A stretch of DNA of 64,000 nt from Sphingobacterium corticibacter (GCF_003076635.1 NZ_QDKG01000009.1:1-64000), one strand, 5' to 3'. Shown: positions 1 through 9,686, counted from the stretch's first letter. Notes: a model not told the origin generated them from the sequence alone. Program-made: numbers and translations.

Positions 1-87
1 CTGCACTATTTCTTGAATCTCTCGCTTGTTAAAAGGGAGGTGCTTGTTCGGTCTAACTGAATTAATTCTTTCTTTTTCTAATGCCAT
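1..87 (-). CDS. Partial ORF, possible IS3-type transposase OrfA N-terminus
   Basis: Only the first 29 codons are inside the window; the gene runs off the left edge. It opens with ATG and reads MALEKERINSVRPNKHLPFN and onward without a stop. The basic start followed by a helix-forming stretch (KREIQEIVQ) resembles the helix-turn-helix N-terminus of IS3-family OrfA proteins. About 40 bases upstream of the start codon the strand reads TGTCCGGTCC, compatible with the 5'-TG terminus of an IS3 element. The family assignment is an inference from a very short piece; an unrelated DNA-binding protein is possible. Confidence 0.35.
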   Translation of the reverse strand, partial: MALEKERINSVRPNKHLPFNKREIQEIVQ

Positions 88-400
88 ACACGTTGTTTTA
101 GTGTATAGTTATTTTAGGACCGGACAAAGCAATGGTGAATCAATAGGCGATCTATGCCCAGATCAAACGGCAATAAATATCGAAGCAATAGCCAATCAAT
201 AGGCAATTAATAGTCTCTCCGATCCGTGGTTTTTTAGATCCACTTATCTATTTTAGGAAAACAATAAGCCGCAATAACGAGTAAATTAAAAAGAAAAGAA
301 TCCACTGCTATAAATCTCTCCATTCTACCACTTTTGGACGTGATCCAAAAAAACTTTTTTTCTGAGGTACTTTCTGATTGGCTAGCCGTATATAGAATAT
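88..400. other. Intergenic region with short CAAT-containing repeats and a hairpin
   Basis: No gene is visible here. AATCAATAGGC occurs twice as a direct repeat (138-148 and 194-204) amid related CAATAGCC/CAATGG words, and TATTTTAGGA occurs at 110-119 and 249-258. A hairpin with arms TTTTGGA/TCCAAAA (332-350) is followed by a T-rich run, so it could end a rightward transcript. The ECF sigma gene that normally precedes a fecR gene in Bacteroidota is absent. Confidence 0.5.
332..362 (+). terminator. Weak terminator-like hairpin upstream of fecR
   Basis: Arms TTTTGGA and TCCAAAA with a 5-nt loop, then AAACTTTTTTT. It lies 40 nt before the FecR start. It could be the terminator of a lost upstream gene or a leader structure; no gene upstream on this strand is visible to explain it. 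Confidence 0.35.
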
Positions 401-1567
401 ATGACTACCAAGTATCGAATTATTGAATTGCTCCACAAAGAGCGAACAGGTGCGCTTAATGCACAGGAACAACAGGAGCTCACGAATTGGTTGTCGACCT
501 CAAAAAATGCTACCTTATATCAGCAACTCAAAGACAGCGCGTCGGAAAAAGAAGCTCTGGATAGATTGCAAGCTTACGATACGGAAACCGAACTCGCACA
601 GATTTTAGGCAGGCTTGCGCCTCAACAGCAAAACAAAAAAACAAACCGCAACTGGTTTAAAGTTGCGGCTTTGAGTGCAGCATGCCTCGCTGCGGCTTTT
701 TTGCTTATTTTCCCCTTTTTCAAAAAGACAGAAGAAGTCAAAAATATCATTATCGCTGGTACAGATAAAGCCATATTGACATTAGAAGACGGTACCATCG
801 TGCCTTTATCCAATTTTAAAACAACGGTGAATGATTCTTCTGGTACAATGCGCGTGTATGCGGACTCCGAAGGACGTCCGGTGTATGAATATACAGGCAC
901 AGATAACAATAGCTCAGGTTGGCATACGATTACGACGCCTAAAGGCGGACAATACACCGTAAAATTACCTGATGGCTCGACCATATGGCTGAATGCAGCA
1001 TCCAAATTGAGTTATCCGCTCAACTTTTTGGCCGATAGAAAAGTAAAATTAGAAGGTGAAGGCTATTTTGATGTGCAGAAAATGTCTGTCAACCAAGCTA
1101 CATTAGCTCCTTTTACGGTAGAATTATCGGGACATCAGGTACATGTTCTTGGCACACAATTCAACATCAACGCGTACAAAGAAAATGCGCAAACACAAAC
1201 GACTTTAATCGAAGGAAGCGTGCAGATTAGCGCACAAGGGAGTACAAGTATGTTGCGTCCCGGACAGCAAGCCATTGTATCTTCTTCAGGACCCGGTGTT
1301 ATTAGGATACAAGAAGTAGATACGCGCTCTTTTGCCGATTGGAAAGAAGGTTATTTTTACTTCGATGAAATCTCTATCCAAGATATCATGAAAAAGATTG
1401 CGAAATGGTATGATATCGAGGTTGCCTATGCAGGTACTATTCCAACGGAAAAATTTGGCGGAGAAATCTCCCGTTTCGAAAATCTGCAGGAACTATTAGA
1501 TCTCTTGGAAATGACCGAAAAAGTACATTTTAAAGTGGAAGGAAGGAGGGTGACTGTCATGCCATAA
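401..1567 (+). CDS. FecR family anti-sigma factor / signal transducer
   Basis: Inner-membrane anti-sigma factor that in this family relays the state of a partner TonB receptor to an ECF sigma factor. An N-terminal cytoplasmic anti-sigma part (about residues 1-85) is followed by one membrane span (about 87-107), a periplasmic FecR domain (about 180-275, including KLPDGSTIWLNAASKLSYP) and a C-terminal STN-like/DUF4974 domain (about 318-388). The length of 388 residues is normal. The SusC gene 130 nt downstream carries an STN domain, the expected partner. The cognate sigma gene is not directly upstream; the left edge holds an IS-like ORF instead. Start chosen at the first ATG of the frame, followed by a typical FecR N-terminus. 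Confidence 0.93.
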   Translation: MTTKYRIIELLHKERTGALNAQEQQELTNWLSTSKNATLYQQLKDSASEKEALDRLQAYDTETELAQILGRLAPQQQNKKTNRNWFKVAALSAACLAAAFLLIFPFFKKTEEVKNIIIAGTDKAILTLEDGTIVPLSNFKTTVNDSSGTMRVYADSEGRPVYEYTGTDNNSSGWHTITTPKGGQYTVKLPDGSTIWLNAASKLSYPLNFLADRKVKLEGEGYFDVQKMSVNQATLAPFTVELSGHQVHVLGTQFNINAYKENAQTQTTLIEGSVQISAQGSTSMLRPGQQAIVSSSGPGVIRIQEVDTRSFADWKEGYFYFDEISIQDIMKKIAKWYDIEVAYAGTIPTEKFGGEISRFENLQELLDLLEMTEKVHFKVEGRRVTVMP

Positions 1568-1697
1568 ACACTATGTGCTAATAAATATGTTACCCTAGAG
1601 AATATAACAGGACATTGTTGCAGCAATGCCCTGTCAAATATAGGGTCAACAGCTATCTAATCGTGAAAATCGTAGTTTTCTAACCCTAATCAAATAT

Positions 1698-4600
1698 ATG
1701 AAATTATCAAAAGCCAAAGGTATCCTTATGCGCTTAAATTTAATCGTTGCCCTACTGCTCACCTGCGCGATCGGCACCTATGCAACAAACACCTTCGCTC
1801 AGCGCGTTACCTTAAGCAAAAAGGACGCCAAGCTGAAAGATGTATTCTCGGATATTCGCAAACAAACATCGTATAGTTTTATCTATACGCAAGAATTGCT
1901 CGAGAAATCCAACCCCATCAATATTGAGGTACTCAATATGCCCTTGGCCGAGGTATTAGATTTATGTCTAAAAAATCAGCCGCTCACCTACAAGCTTTCT
2001 GGGAAAAGCATTATTTTGAAAGAAAAAGCACTTCCTATAGCTACTAAAGCAAATGCTAGTGCAAATCAGCAAGAAACATTTCCGCTACGCGGTACCGTTT
2101 ATATCCGCACCGACGATGGTACGGCTACCGTAGCTGGTGCCAGTGTACGCAGCAACGCACAAGCGGTCGGCACAGGCGCAGATGGCGTTTTTAACCTTTC
2201 GGTAAAGCGTGGCGACAACATCGTCATTTCTATGATGGGCTATATCACTAAAACGGTGGTTGTTGGTACAGCTCGCACCATCGACGTCATACTTGAACCA
2301 GCGATCAACGAAGTGGAAGATGTAGTCATAACTGGTTACATGACACAGGAAAAACGATCTATTACAGGCGCGATGTCTTCCATCAAATCAGACGTACTGG
2401 AAAATGTACCGGTACAAAGTATTGACCGCGCCATGCAAGGACAATTATCTGGTGTAAATGTGATGGCGGCCAATGGTGTACCAGGCGGTCCTGTAAACAT
2501 CAATATCCGTGGTATGGGATCGATTACCGCTGGAAATGAGCCGTTGATCATTGTTGATGGTGTACAACTAAATATGTCGACTAGTTCTGGACAAACAGCT
2601 AGCAATCCATTGGCATTCTTGAATAATAATGATGTGGAGAGCATCGAAGTATTGAAAGATGGGGCTGCGGCATCTATTTATGGTGCACAAGCTGCCAACG
2701 GTGTGGTCTTGATTACGACAAAACGTGGTAAAGCGGGTAAGACAAAAATTGGCCTCAATTACTACAACGGTATCACAACACCGATGCCAGAGGTGGCTAT
2801 GATGTCTACAGAGCAATATTTTACGTCACGATTCGAAGCCAGAAACAACAGATATCCTACGCGTACGCTAGAGCGTAACCGTGCAGATATGCTTACCGCA
2901 GTTGGCCTACCAGCAGATTTGACCGATGAAGATATTGCCGCGCTAGGAACTTACAACTGGCAGGAAGCAGCTTTCCGTACGGGAAGAACAAACAATGCAG
3001 ATATTTCGGCTAGCGGTGGTAATGAGAAAACACAATTTTTCGTATCCGCTTCGTACAACAAAACAGATGGTAACGTAGTCGCGATTGATTTTGAACGCGC
3101 TACGGCGAAAATCAACTTAAGACACGAAATTTCGAAGCGCCTTTCTTTTGATTTGAACACGAACTTAAGTAGTATCGTACAGAACGGTACTTCTGGAAGT
3201 AACGGTTCTACAGGTGCATATGCCGCACCGCAATATGCTGCACCTACCATGTTGCCTTTCATTCCGATCTATAATCCGGATGGTTCTATGAATGCGCCGA
3301 TTGAAGGCTTCCCAGGATCGGCCAATAGAAATCCTATTCAGGAAAGTTTATTGGGCACCTTGCAAAGTCGTACCAAATCTTTGGTGAGCAATGTGAGCGC
3401 GACGTACAAGATTTTGGATAACCTATCTTTCAAATCTTTTTACGGATTAGATTTTCGGTTAATTGATGATGAGCGTTATGTAGATCCGCGCACCAGAAGT
3501 GGATTTGCAGCACAAGGTTCATTGACTGTCGGTGCTCGTCAAAACCGCAACTTCATCACCAATCAGACCTTACAATACAATACCAGCTGGAACGATCAGC
3601 ATAATCTCTCTGCCTTATTGGGTTTTGAATACCGCAACGACAATCGCGAGATGAATTCTATTTCGGCGAGCGGGTTTACCACACATCAATTCCGCACATT
3701 ACAATCTGCGGCGGTGATCGGTAGCGCTTCTGGAAGCTGGACAGGATTCAAGCGTGCTGGCGTATTTACGCAAGTAAACTATGATTTCAACAAGAAATAT
3801 TTGTTGAGCGGTGTGTTACGTTATGACGGTTCATCCCGTTTTGGGGCAAACAATTACTTTGGATGGTTTCCAGCCATTTCAGCAGGTTGGAATATCTCGG
3901 AAGAATCCTTTATGGATGACCAACCTTGGATCAACCAATTGAAAATACGTGCCGGTTATGGCGAGACAGGTAACGATGCCATCGGCAACTTCGATGCTAG
4001 AGCATTGTATGGCAGCTCTAGCTCTTCAAATTATAATCAGGAGCCCGGACTTCGCCCATCTGGATTGGCCAATACAGAACTTAAATGGGAGAGAAATTTA
4101 ACATCTAACATCGGTTTAGATTACGGTTTCTTCAATAATCGTATTTCAGGTTCTGTTGAGGTATTTAGACGCGTTAGTAGCGATTTACTATTAGATAGAC
4201 CTTTACCTTACTTGAGTGGTTTTTCCAATGTAACCAGTAATATTGGCCGGGTAAAAAACGAAGGTGTTGAATTTGATATTCGCACTACGAATGTAAAAGC
4301 GGGTCATTTTACTTGGACAACCAACTTCAACATCACCTTTTTACGTAATCGCGTCCTACAACTATTGGGCGACGACCAAGTGCTGCCGGGCGATCAATCG
4401 GTACGCGTAGGTTATTCTTTGCGCACCAATGTGATGTTGGAATATGCTGGTGTGAACTCTGCTACTGGCCGTCCGATGTGGTATGATGCCAATGGCGAAG
4501 TAACGTATACGCCAAGCAGTCCGAACGATCTGAAAATTTTCGGTAACCAGATGAGTGATTTCTTCGGCGGATTCACCAATACATTCAGCTACAAAGGATT

Positions 4601-5066
4601 CTCTGCAAGTGCATTCTTTCACTACGACTACGGTCGTGAACTAAGCAATGCGGGTATGCACAGCCGTTGGTTCTTGAATGGTGGAGACAATCGCAATACC
4701 TTGGAACGTATTTTCTTGAATCGTTGGACGACGCCTGGTCAAGTAACCACCGTACCGCGTCCATTCGATGCGAATACCGAGGTCGGCAGTATTTCACATG
4801 CAACTACCAGCAGTCGATTTCTGGAAGACGCTTCGTTTATTCGTTTAAAGAATGTGACGTTATCCTATCAATTGCCGACAGGCATCGCAAAACGTCTTGG
4901 TATGACAAACTTGAAAGTTTATGCACAGGGAGAAAACCTAGCGACGTTTACCAAATGGACGGGTTACGATCCAGAACTGATGATTGGTTTTGGTGAGTTT
5001 TCATCGACACAAGGTACTATCCCACAAACAAAAGTGTACACGTTTGGAGTACAGGTTGGATTTTAA
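1698..5066 (+). CDS. SusC/RagA family TonB-linked outer membrane transporter with STN domain
   Basis: Outer-membrane TonB-dependent importer that pairs with the downstream SusD lipoprotein to take up an oligomeric nutrient. A signal peptide (about 1-35, ending TNTFAQ) is followed by an STN domain (about 36-105), which contacts the FecR protein, a carboxypeptidase-regulatory-like repeat (about 128-205), a TonB plug (about 210-335, with the SusC-type IRGMGSITAGNEPLIIVDGV) and a long beta-barrel ending in VQVGF, the aromatic C-terminus expected for barrel insertion. At 1122 residues it is full length. The STN domain and the adjacent fecR imply sigma/anti-sigma control. The substrate cannot be read from the sequence and no glycoside hydrolase lies nearby. 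Confidence 0.96.
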   Translation: MKLSKAKGILMRLNLIVALLLTCAIGTYATNTFAQRVTLSKKDAKLKDVFSDIRKQTSYSFIYTQELLEKSNPINIEVLNMPLAEVLDLCLKNQPLTYKLSGKSIILKEKALPIATKANASANQQETFPLRGTVYIRTDDGTATVAGASVRSNAQAVGTGADGVFNLSVKRGDNIVISMMGYITKTVVVGTARTIDVILEPAINEVEDVVITGYMTQEKRSITGAMSSIKSDVLENVPVQSIDRAMQGQLSGVNVMAANGVPGGPVNINIRGMGSITAGNEPLIIVDGVQLNMSTSSGQTASNPLAFLNNNDVESIEVLKDGAAASIYGAQAANGVVLITTKRGKAGKTKIGLNYYNGITTPMPEVAMMSTEQYFTSRFEARNNRYPTRTLERNRADMLTAVGLPADLTDEDIAALGTYNWQEAAFRTGRTNNADISASGGNEKTQFFVSASYNKTDGNVVAIDFERATAKINLRHEISKRLSFDLNTNLSSIVQNGTSGSNGSTGAYAAPQYAAPTMLPFIPIYNPDGSMNAPIEGFPGSANRNPIQESLLGTLQSRTKSLVSNVSATYKILDNLSFKSFYGLDFRLIDDERYVDPRTRSGFAAQGSLTVGARQNRNFITNQTLQYNTSWNDQHNLSALLGFEYRNDNREMNSISASGFTTHQFRTLQSAAVIGSASGSWTGFKRAGVFTQVNYDFNKKYLLSGVLRYDGSSRFGANNYFGWFPAISAGWNISEESFMDDQPWINQLKIRAGYGETGNDAIGNFDARALYGSSSSSNYNQEPGLRPSGLANTELKWERNLTSNIGLDYGFFNNRISGSVEVFRRVSSDLLLDRPLPYLSGFSNVTSNIGRVKNEGVEFDIRTTNVKAGHFTWTTNFNITFLRNRVLQLLGDDQVLPGDQSVRVGYSLRTNVMLEYAGVNSATGRPMWYDANGEVTYTPSSPNDLKIFGNQMSDFFGGFTNTFSYKGFSASAFFHYDYGRELSNAGMHSRWFLNGGDNRNTLERIFLNRWTTPGQVTTVPRPFDANTEVGSISHATTSSRFLEDASFIRLKNVTLSYQLPTGIAKRLGMTNLKVYAQGENLATFTKWTGYDPELMIGFGEFSSTQGTIPQTKVYTFGVQVGF

Positions 5067-5083
5067 TAATACAGGAAACGACA

Positions 5084-6496
5084 ATGAAAAGAATAGTATA
5101 TATCACCGCCATAGCTTGGTCTACCCTACTATTTAGCGGATGTGAAAAAATGTTGGAAGTGAACCCTCGGCAATCTATTGACGCCGCAGATGCATTAACC
5201 AGTCAAGAATCCATAACGGCAGCTACCAACGCCGTGTATGCTCGATTGCGAGAAGTAAGTTTATATGGCCGCGATCTGATTGCCATACCCGATGTATTGG
5301 CAGACAATACCATAAACACCTTAGCAGGAAATCGCTTGGTGCGGGAGTGGAACAATCAAATTGGATCACACCTGAGCAATTGGCAACAATCTTACTACGG
5401 CATCAACCAAATCAACTTAATTTTAGCAGCGTTAGATGAATTCGATACCGATCAGGCTTACAAAGACGGTATTCGTGGTCAGAATTTGTTTCTCCGCGCT
5501 TTGTATTACCACAATCTTATGCGTGCGTACGCCTACGATCCTACAGCCATAGTTGCTGCACAAAATCGTGGTGGTGTTCCGATTATGCAACGTGGTGCTA
5601 TCGCCGTCGAAGAGATCGAATTTAGTTCTCGTGCTAGCATTGAAGAAACTTACGCATATATCTATCGCGATCTTCAAGAAGCTTATGAATTGATTCCGGC
5701 ATCTAACAACAGCAGAGGCCCATTCTTCGCAACCAAAGGTGCAGTAGCAGCGTTGTTTTCACGTGTCGCTTTGTACAATGGAGATTACGAGCGCGTGCTA
5801 ACAGAGTCAGAAAAAGCAATGAACAGTGGCGTAGCAACTTTCCCAAACGCGACACAACTCGAAGCGTCTTGGCGCAGCGAGCGTCATCCAGAGTCATTCT
5901 TCGAAATTCCATTTGCTACGCCAGATAATATTGGCAGCAACGAATCTTTACGTGCTACCTACATGACCAGAACGACGGTAGGTTCTACCGCGACAGCATC
6001 ACACGGTAATGTGGTAATTAGCGAAGACTTACTGGCGCAATTTAGTGCAACTGATGCGCGTCGCGCGTTTATACAAAGTGGATTGGGTAATAACCGTGCT
6101 TATTTTGAAATCAACAAATTCGCCAGTAAAAACGGAGTACCTAATCTAGACAATGTTCCAGTGATCCGCTATGCAGAAGTCGTGCTTAACCGCGCAGAAG
6201 CGCTAGCAGCGCTCAATCAAACAGCCTTGGCCAATACAGAGTTAAACAAAATTCGGACACGTGCCAACCTAACTGCGGTAAGCCTACAGGGAGAAGCATT
6301 GAAAGCAGAAATATTACAACAGCGCCGATTGGAATTTGCCTTTGAAGGACATCGATTTTTCGATTTGAAAAGATTGGGATTACCGATTGTCAAGGAATCA
6401 GAAACGATCGCTTTCGAAGACCTACGCATACTGAGCAGAATTCCGGTTCGCGAGGTAGAAATCAACAGTAATCTGGAACAAAATTTCGGATATTAA
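5084..6496 (+). CDS. RagB/SusD family nutrient uptake outer membrane lipoprotein
   Basis: Surface substrate-binding lipoprotein that caps the SusC channel. The signal peptide ends in a lipobox (LFSGC, Cys20). The body has the SusD TPR-like helical fold signature, with RGQNLFLRALYYHNLMRAY near residues 130-150 and the C-terminal QQRRLEFAFEGHRFFDLKRL box. The start lies 17 nt after the susC stop, so the two are certainly one operon. At 470 residues it is in the usual range. The ligand is unknown. Confidence 0.95.
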   Translation: MKRIVYITAIAWSTLLFSGCEKMLEVNPRQSIDAADALTSQESITAATNAVYARLREVSLYGRDLIAIPDVLADNTINTLAGNRLVREWNNQIGSHLSNWQQSYYGINQINLILAALDEFDTDQAYKDGIRGQNLFLRALYYHNLMRAYAYDPTAIVAAQNRGGVPIMQRGAIAVEEIEFSSRASIEETYAYIYRDLQEAYELIPASNNSRGPFFATKGAVAALFSRVALYNGDYERVLTESEKAMNSGVATFPNATQLEASWRSERHPESFFEIPFATPDNIGSNESLRATYMTRTTVGSTATASHGNVVISEDLLAQFSATDARRAFIQSGLGNNRAYFEINKFASKNGVPNLDNVPVIRYAEVVLNRAEALAALNQTALANTELNKIRTRANLTAVSLQGEALKAEILQQRRLEFAFEGHRFFDLKRLGLPIVKESETIAFEDLRILSRIPVREVEINSNLEQNFGY

Positions 6497-6509
6497 ACTA
6501 GTTAAGCAT

Positions 6510-6962
6510 ATGAAAAATAGTATAATCATCGCGATGTGCCTTCTTTTGACTTCTTGTTTCAAAGACTATGAAGATAAGCTCATCTTTAAGGACTTTATGG
6601 TCGAATTTCAAGATGCCGTAGTCGTAAGTAACGCCGTCGGTAAGACCTACCCTATTATCACCGTTCGACCAGGCGAGCACAAGCTACAAGTGAATCTGTT
6701 GGGAGGCTTGTCTGAAAGCGCACAAACCATCCGTGCCACCGTTGTAGCGAGTGAAACCACGGCATTACAGGGCCAACATTATGAACTGAGCCAAGATGGA
6801 CAAATTCAATTTCCAGCTAATACGGCAATTAGTTCATTGAATTATGTGGTACCTTCGCTAGCGCCACAAACGGATGTTGTTTTGGTCGTAGAGCTCCAAG
6901 CAAACGATCAGGTAAAAACGAGTGGAAACTACAAAACCGTAGGTATTCGTATTCGTAATTAA
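6510..6962 (+). CDS. Small lipoprotein of the SusCD operon, beta-sandwich type (DUF4843-like)
   Basis: A 150-residue exported lipoprotein with the lipobox LLTSC (Cys16). The rest is predicted beta-rich (alternating V/I/T strands, ALQGQHYELS, TVGIRIRN end) and resembles the Calx-beta/DUF4843-type proteins often found after SusD. It starts 13 nt after the susD stop and ends just before a strong terminator, so it is the last gene of the operon. Likely an accessory surface ligand-binding protein; the family assignment is tentative. Confidence 0.75.
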   Translation: MKNSIIIAMCLLLTSCFKDYEDKLIFKDFMVEFQDAVVVSNAVGKTYPIITVRPGEHKLQVNLLGGLSESAQTIRATVVASETTALQGQHYELSQDGQIQFPANTAISSLNYVVPSLAPQTDVVLVVELQANDQVKTSGNYKTVGIRIRN

Positions 6963-6977
6963 ATAACTCCCTTAATC

Positions 6978-7018
6978 AAAGGTTTGATGAAGTCTAATGA
7001 CTTCATCAAACCTTTTTG
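6978..7018 (+). terminator. Strong rho-independent terminator of the fecR-susCD operon
   Basis: A perfect 17-bp stem (AAAGGTTTGATGAAGTC and its complement) with loop TAAT, followed by TTTTTG. It separates the SusCD operon from the phosphatase gene, so the latter is probably transcribed on its own or by read-through. Confidence 0.9.
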
Positions 7019-7030
7019 CTTTAGAAAGAC

Positions 7031-8152
7031 ATGATGCAATATTTACTTTTAATAATGGCATTAGCCAGCTCTGTAAGCTATGCAAAGACTTCCTCATCAG
7101 CAGTAAGTTTAACGCTAGCACAAGACAGCATCCAAGAGCTACCACATATTTTCTTTAATGCCAACGATACGGTTATTCGCTGGGTAAAAGACGGCGCTTT
7201 GCAGCAGATATCCAGCGCAGCATCGGCAGATTTTGGAAAAGATGTCGCACAACTCGTGGCCACATTCGATTTGCCATTGTTAGCAGCTTTACAAGAAAAT
7301 GAGGCTTACAGCAACTTACCAGATCGCTCATACGAATATTCGGATGTGCCAAATTGGTTGGCCATTAGCGATATTCATGGCCAATACCCCCTATTTGTTG
7401 CATTATTAGAGCAACATCAGGTAATCGATTCTGAAGGAAATTGGATCTTTGGATCAGGCCATTTGGTGATCAATGGCGACATCTTCGATCGTGGCACTGG
7501 TGTTACAGAAGCGCTGTGGCATACCTACAAACTGCAACAGCAAGCGCTATCTGCTGGTGGAAAAGTGCATTATTTAATAGGCAATCACGAGCTGATGGTT
7601 TTGGATAATGATTTGCGCTATGTGCATGATCAATACAAACTCACTGCTGAAATCCTAGACAAACCTTACGAAGAACAATTTGGAAGACAATCGTTTTTCG
7701 GGCAATGGATCAGACAGCAGCCCATTACGATCAAGATCAACGATACTTGGTTCGTACATGCAGGCATTTCTCCAGAGATCATTCGGGAAAACCTATCTCC
7801 TACAAAAATCAACCGCTTATTCCGAGACAGCATCTTTACGCAATCGCGGGCAGATTATCGTGCAAACCCAACGCTGAACTTGCTGGCCACTTCGAATGGA
7901 CCTGTCTGGTATAGAGGCTACTTCAAAGATGAAGCGATAAACCAAGCTGATATAACGCGAATACTTCAATTCTGGAATGCCGATCGCATGGTGATAGGTC
8001 ACACTTCACAAAAACAGATTACACCATTGTTTGACAGCAAAGTAATCGTGATCGATTCTAGTATCAAAAACGGCAAGACAGGCGAAGTGTTGCTATATAA
8101 CGAAGGTCAGCTATATCGAGGTTTGCTCGATGGTAATCGACTAGCATTGTAA
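7031..8152 (+). CDS. Exported metallophosphoesterase, PP1/Shewanella-like phosphatase type
   Basis: A secreted phosphatase of the calcineurin-like superfamily. The signal peptide covers about residues 1-18. All dinuclear metal motifs are present: SDIHG (113-117), GDIFDRG (149-155), GNHE (184-187), the HAG motif in WFVHAGISPE and the final GHT in MVIGHTSQ. The pattern with GNHE and a PPP-like core matches bacterial Shewanella-like phosphatases, whose known members dephosphorylate phosphopeptides. The start is only 13 nt beyond the terminator of the SusCD operon. Substrate unknown; a periplasmic phosphate-releasing role alongside SusCD is an inference. Confidence 0.85.
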   Translation: MMQYLLLIMALASSVSYAKTSSSAVSLTLAQDSIQELPHIFFNANDTVIRWVKDGALQQISSAASADFGKDVAQLVATFDLPLLAALQENEAYSNLPDRSYEYSDVPNWLAISDIHGQYPLFVALLEQHQVIDSEGNWIFGSGHLVINGDIFDRGTGVTEALWHTYKLQQQALSAGGKVHYLIGNHELMVLDNDLRYVHDQYKLTAEILDKPYEEQFGRQSFFGQWIRQQPITIKINDTWFVHAGISPEIIRENLSPTKINRLFRDSIFTQSRADYRANPTLNLLATSNGPVWYRGYFKDEAINQADITRILQFWNADRMVIGHTSQKQITPLFDSKVIVIDSSIKNGKTGEVLLYNEGQLYRGLLDGNRLAL

Positions 8153-8206
8153 TGGCAATCTATGAAAACTTAATGGAAGTATCGAAAGGAACTGTTGGAA
8201 GAATTG

Positions 8207-9682
8207 TTACAATAGATCCTTTCGAATTTTTTCAATCGCCGTTTTCATATTGGAATTAAAATGCTCTTTCTCCAAGCGAATTGCAGGTGCCTGTCTTACC
8301 TCGCAATCTGCAATACTACACGATTCGCAAGTAACACCCACATTAATCGTCTTTAAACTTGGGGATTTAATGAATCGAATCTTTTTAATGGTCTGCGCAT
8401 TAAGCAAAATACCCAAACAGTAACTCCTATTACTGCCGTCTGAAAATGGGTTTTTTTGAGAGGTAGAAATCACCAGATAGCTTATGCCTAAATCTTTGTA
8501 ATGAGATATCTGTGCGTCGGTCAAGGTTTCGTTTTCTTTGAGATGCGCTAGATTCTTCACAGCAATCCAACGTCCACAATAATGCTCGTTCGTGGCATTG
8601 GCATGTGGCGCTTGCTGATGATTAAGATGTAGTTCTTTTAATAGCTGAATTTTGTCCGAATTTTTCTTCTTCACCAAACACAGATAAAACAGATCTTTGA
8701 TACCCAATTCCGAAGATAATACATTGGTCGATCGATAATAAAAAGTCTCTGGAGAATGTGTGAAACTATCAATAAGTCCTTCGAAGCTCTTAGGGCGCCA
8801 GCTATTTTGTGAAAAGAAATTTGCGATGCTGTCGCGAATAGCACTCTTCGAAATAAGCAATGCTCCCGCAAAATAAGAAGCATAGAAATTATTTAAAATC
8901 TCTTCAAAATTCCCAAAGTGCAACCAAGAATAGGTAGTAGGCCGATGCTTTAATTCCAGCACATTAAACCCAATCTCCTTGGCAAGAATAAAAGTCTTCT
9001 TATCGCTATCCAATTTGTTATTGAGCAATAATAATTTTTTTTCAGGAAGAAACATTGATCTTAGATTATCCAAAACGCCATAAGGTTCGAAATCGATTGA
9101 TTCAATCGCATAATTAAATCGCTCTATTAGAACCTTTTCTAAAATATCCATTTGTATATTTTTACCACTCACGAACTGATTTTCATCCGCGAAGCGCAAC
9201 ACTTCCGCTTCAATATCCGGAAAATTATTATCGTACAACTCTTGAAAAGAGCGCAAAACCGCAAAGTAGAAACGTTCTTTTCCGAGGTTGTAATTTTGCG
9301 CAATTTCTATCAGTGCATTGATGAAAGCAGTCACTTTTTTGGGAGCATCACTAATGATACTGATGAGATCATTTTTGCTGATCCCGAAAAGTTCTAAGGG
9401 GATTTCTTTAAAAAAATCAGACTGCAAAATCTCATTAAATGGAGCCAGACTTTTGTCCAATTTTGTGGACACAAGGTCATCAAATGTACAATTTAGTGAA
9501 TTGGATAGTAGAATTATCTTTTCATGCTTTGGGTATTTCTTACCATTTTCTATTTCGTTCAAGTACGATTTCGACAACCCTGTTTTTACAGCTAGATCTT
9601 GCAAAGACCAGTTTTTTTTCTGGCGCTGTTGTTTCAATTTAAGTCCGAAAATAGTCTTGATATACTCACTCTCTGATGTCAT
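8207..9682 (-). CDS. XRE-family regulator of the ScfR/RamB type (short-chain acyl regulator)
   Basis: A transcriptional regulator with an N-terminal HTH_3 domain (about residues 10-65, LSKSYLNEIENGKKYPKHE), an IrrE/ImmA-like middle part and a C-terminal DUF2083-type domain with a Cys cluster (C452, C455, C460). At 491 residues the architecture equals RamB/ScfR/PrpC-regulator proteins, which in Actinobacteria control acetate and propionate genes including aceA/aceB. Here it is divergent from aceB-aceA, fitting the same role. A promoter fitting TTTG-N22-TACATTTG sits so close to the ATG that the mRNA may be almost leaderless. A 14-bp palindrome in the intergenic region is the candidate operator. 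Whether it activates or represses is not visible. Confidence 0.85.
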   Translation of the reverse strand: MTSESEYIKTIFGLKLKQQRQKKNWSLQDLAVKTGLSKSYLNEIENGKKYPKHEKIILLSNSLNCTFDDLVSTKLDKSLAPFNEILQSDFFKEIPLELFGISKNDLISIISDAPKKVTAFINALIEIAQNYNLGKERFYFAVLRSFQELYDNNFPDIEAEVLRFADENQFVSGKNIQMDILEKVLIERFNYAIESIDFEPYGVLDNLRSMFLPEKKLLLLNNKLDSDKKTFILAKEIGFNVLELKHRPTTYSWLHFGNFEEILNNFYASYFAGALLISKSAIRDSIANFFSQNSWRPKSFEGLIDSFTHSPETFYYRSTNVLSSELGIKDLFYLCLVKKKNSDKIQLLKELHLNHQQAPHANATNEHYCGRWIAVKNLAHLKENETLTDAQISHYKDLGISYLVISTSQKNPFSDGSNRSYCLGILLNAQTIKKIRFIKSPSLKTINVGVTCESCSIADCEVRQAPAIRLEKEHFNSNMKTAIEKIRKDLL

Positions 9683-9686
9683 CTAT

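Noticed and set aside
622..1005. 127-codon minus-strand open frame inside fecR
   Set aside because: Antisense shadow of a well-supported FecR gene; composition is not protein-like.
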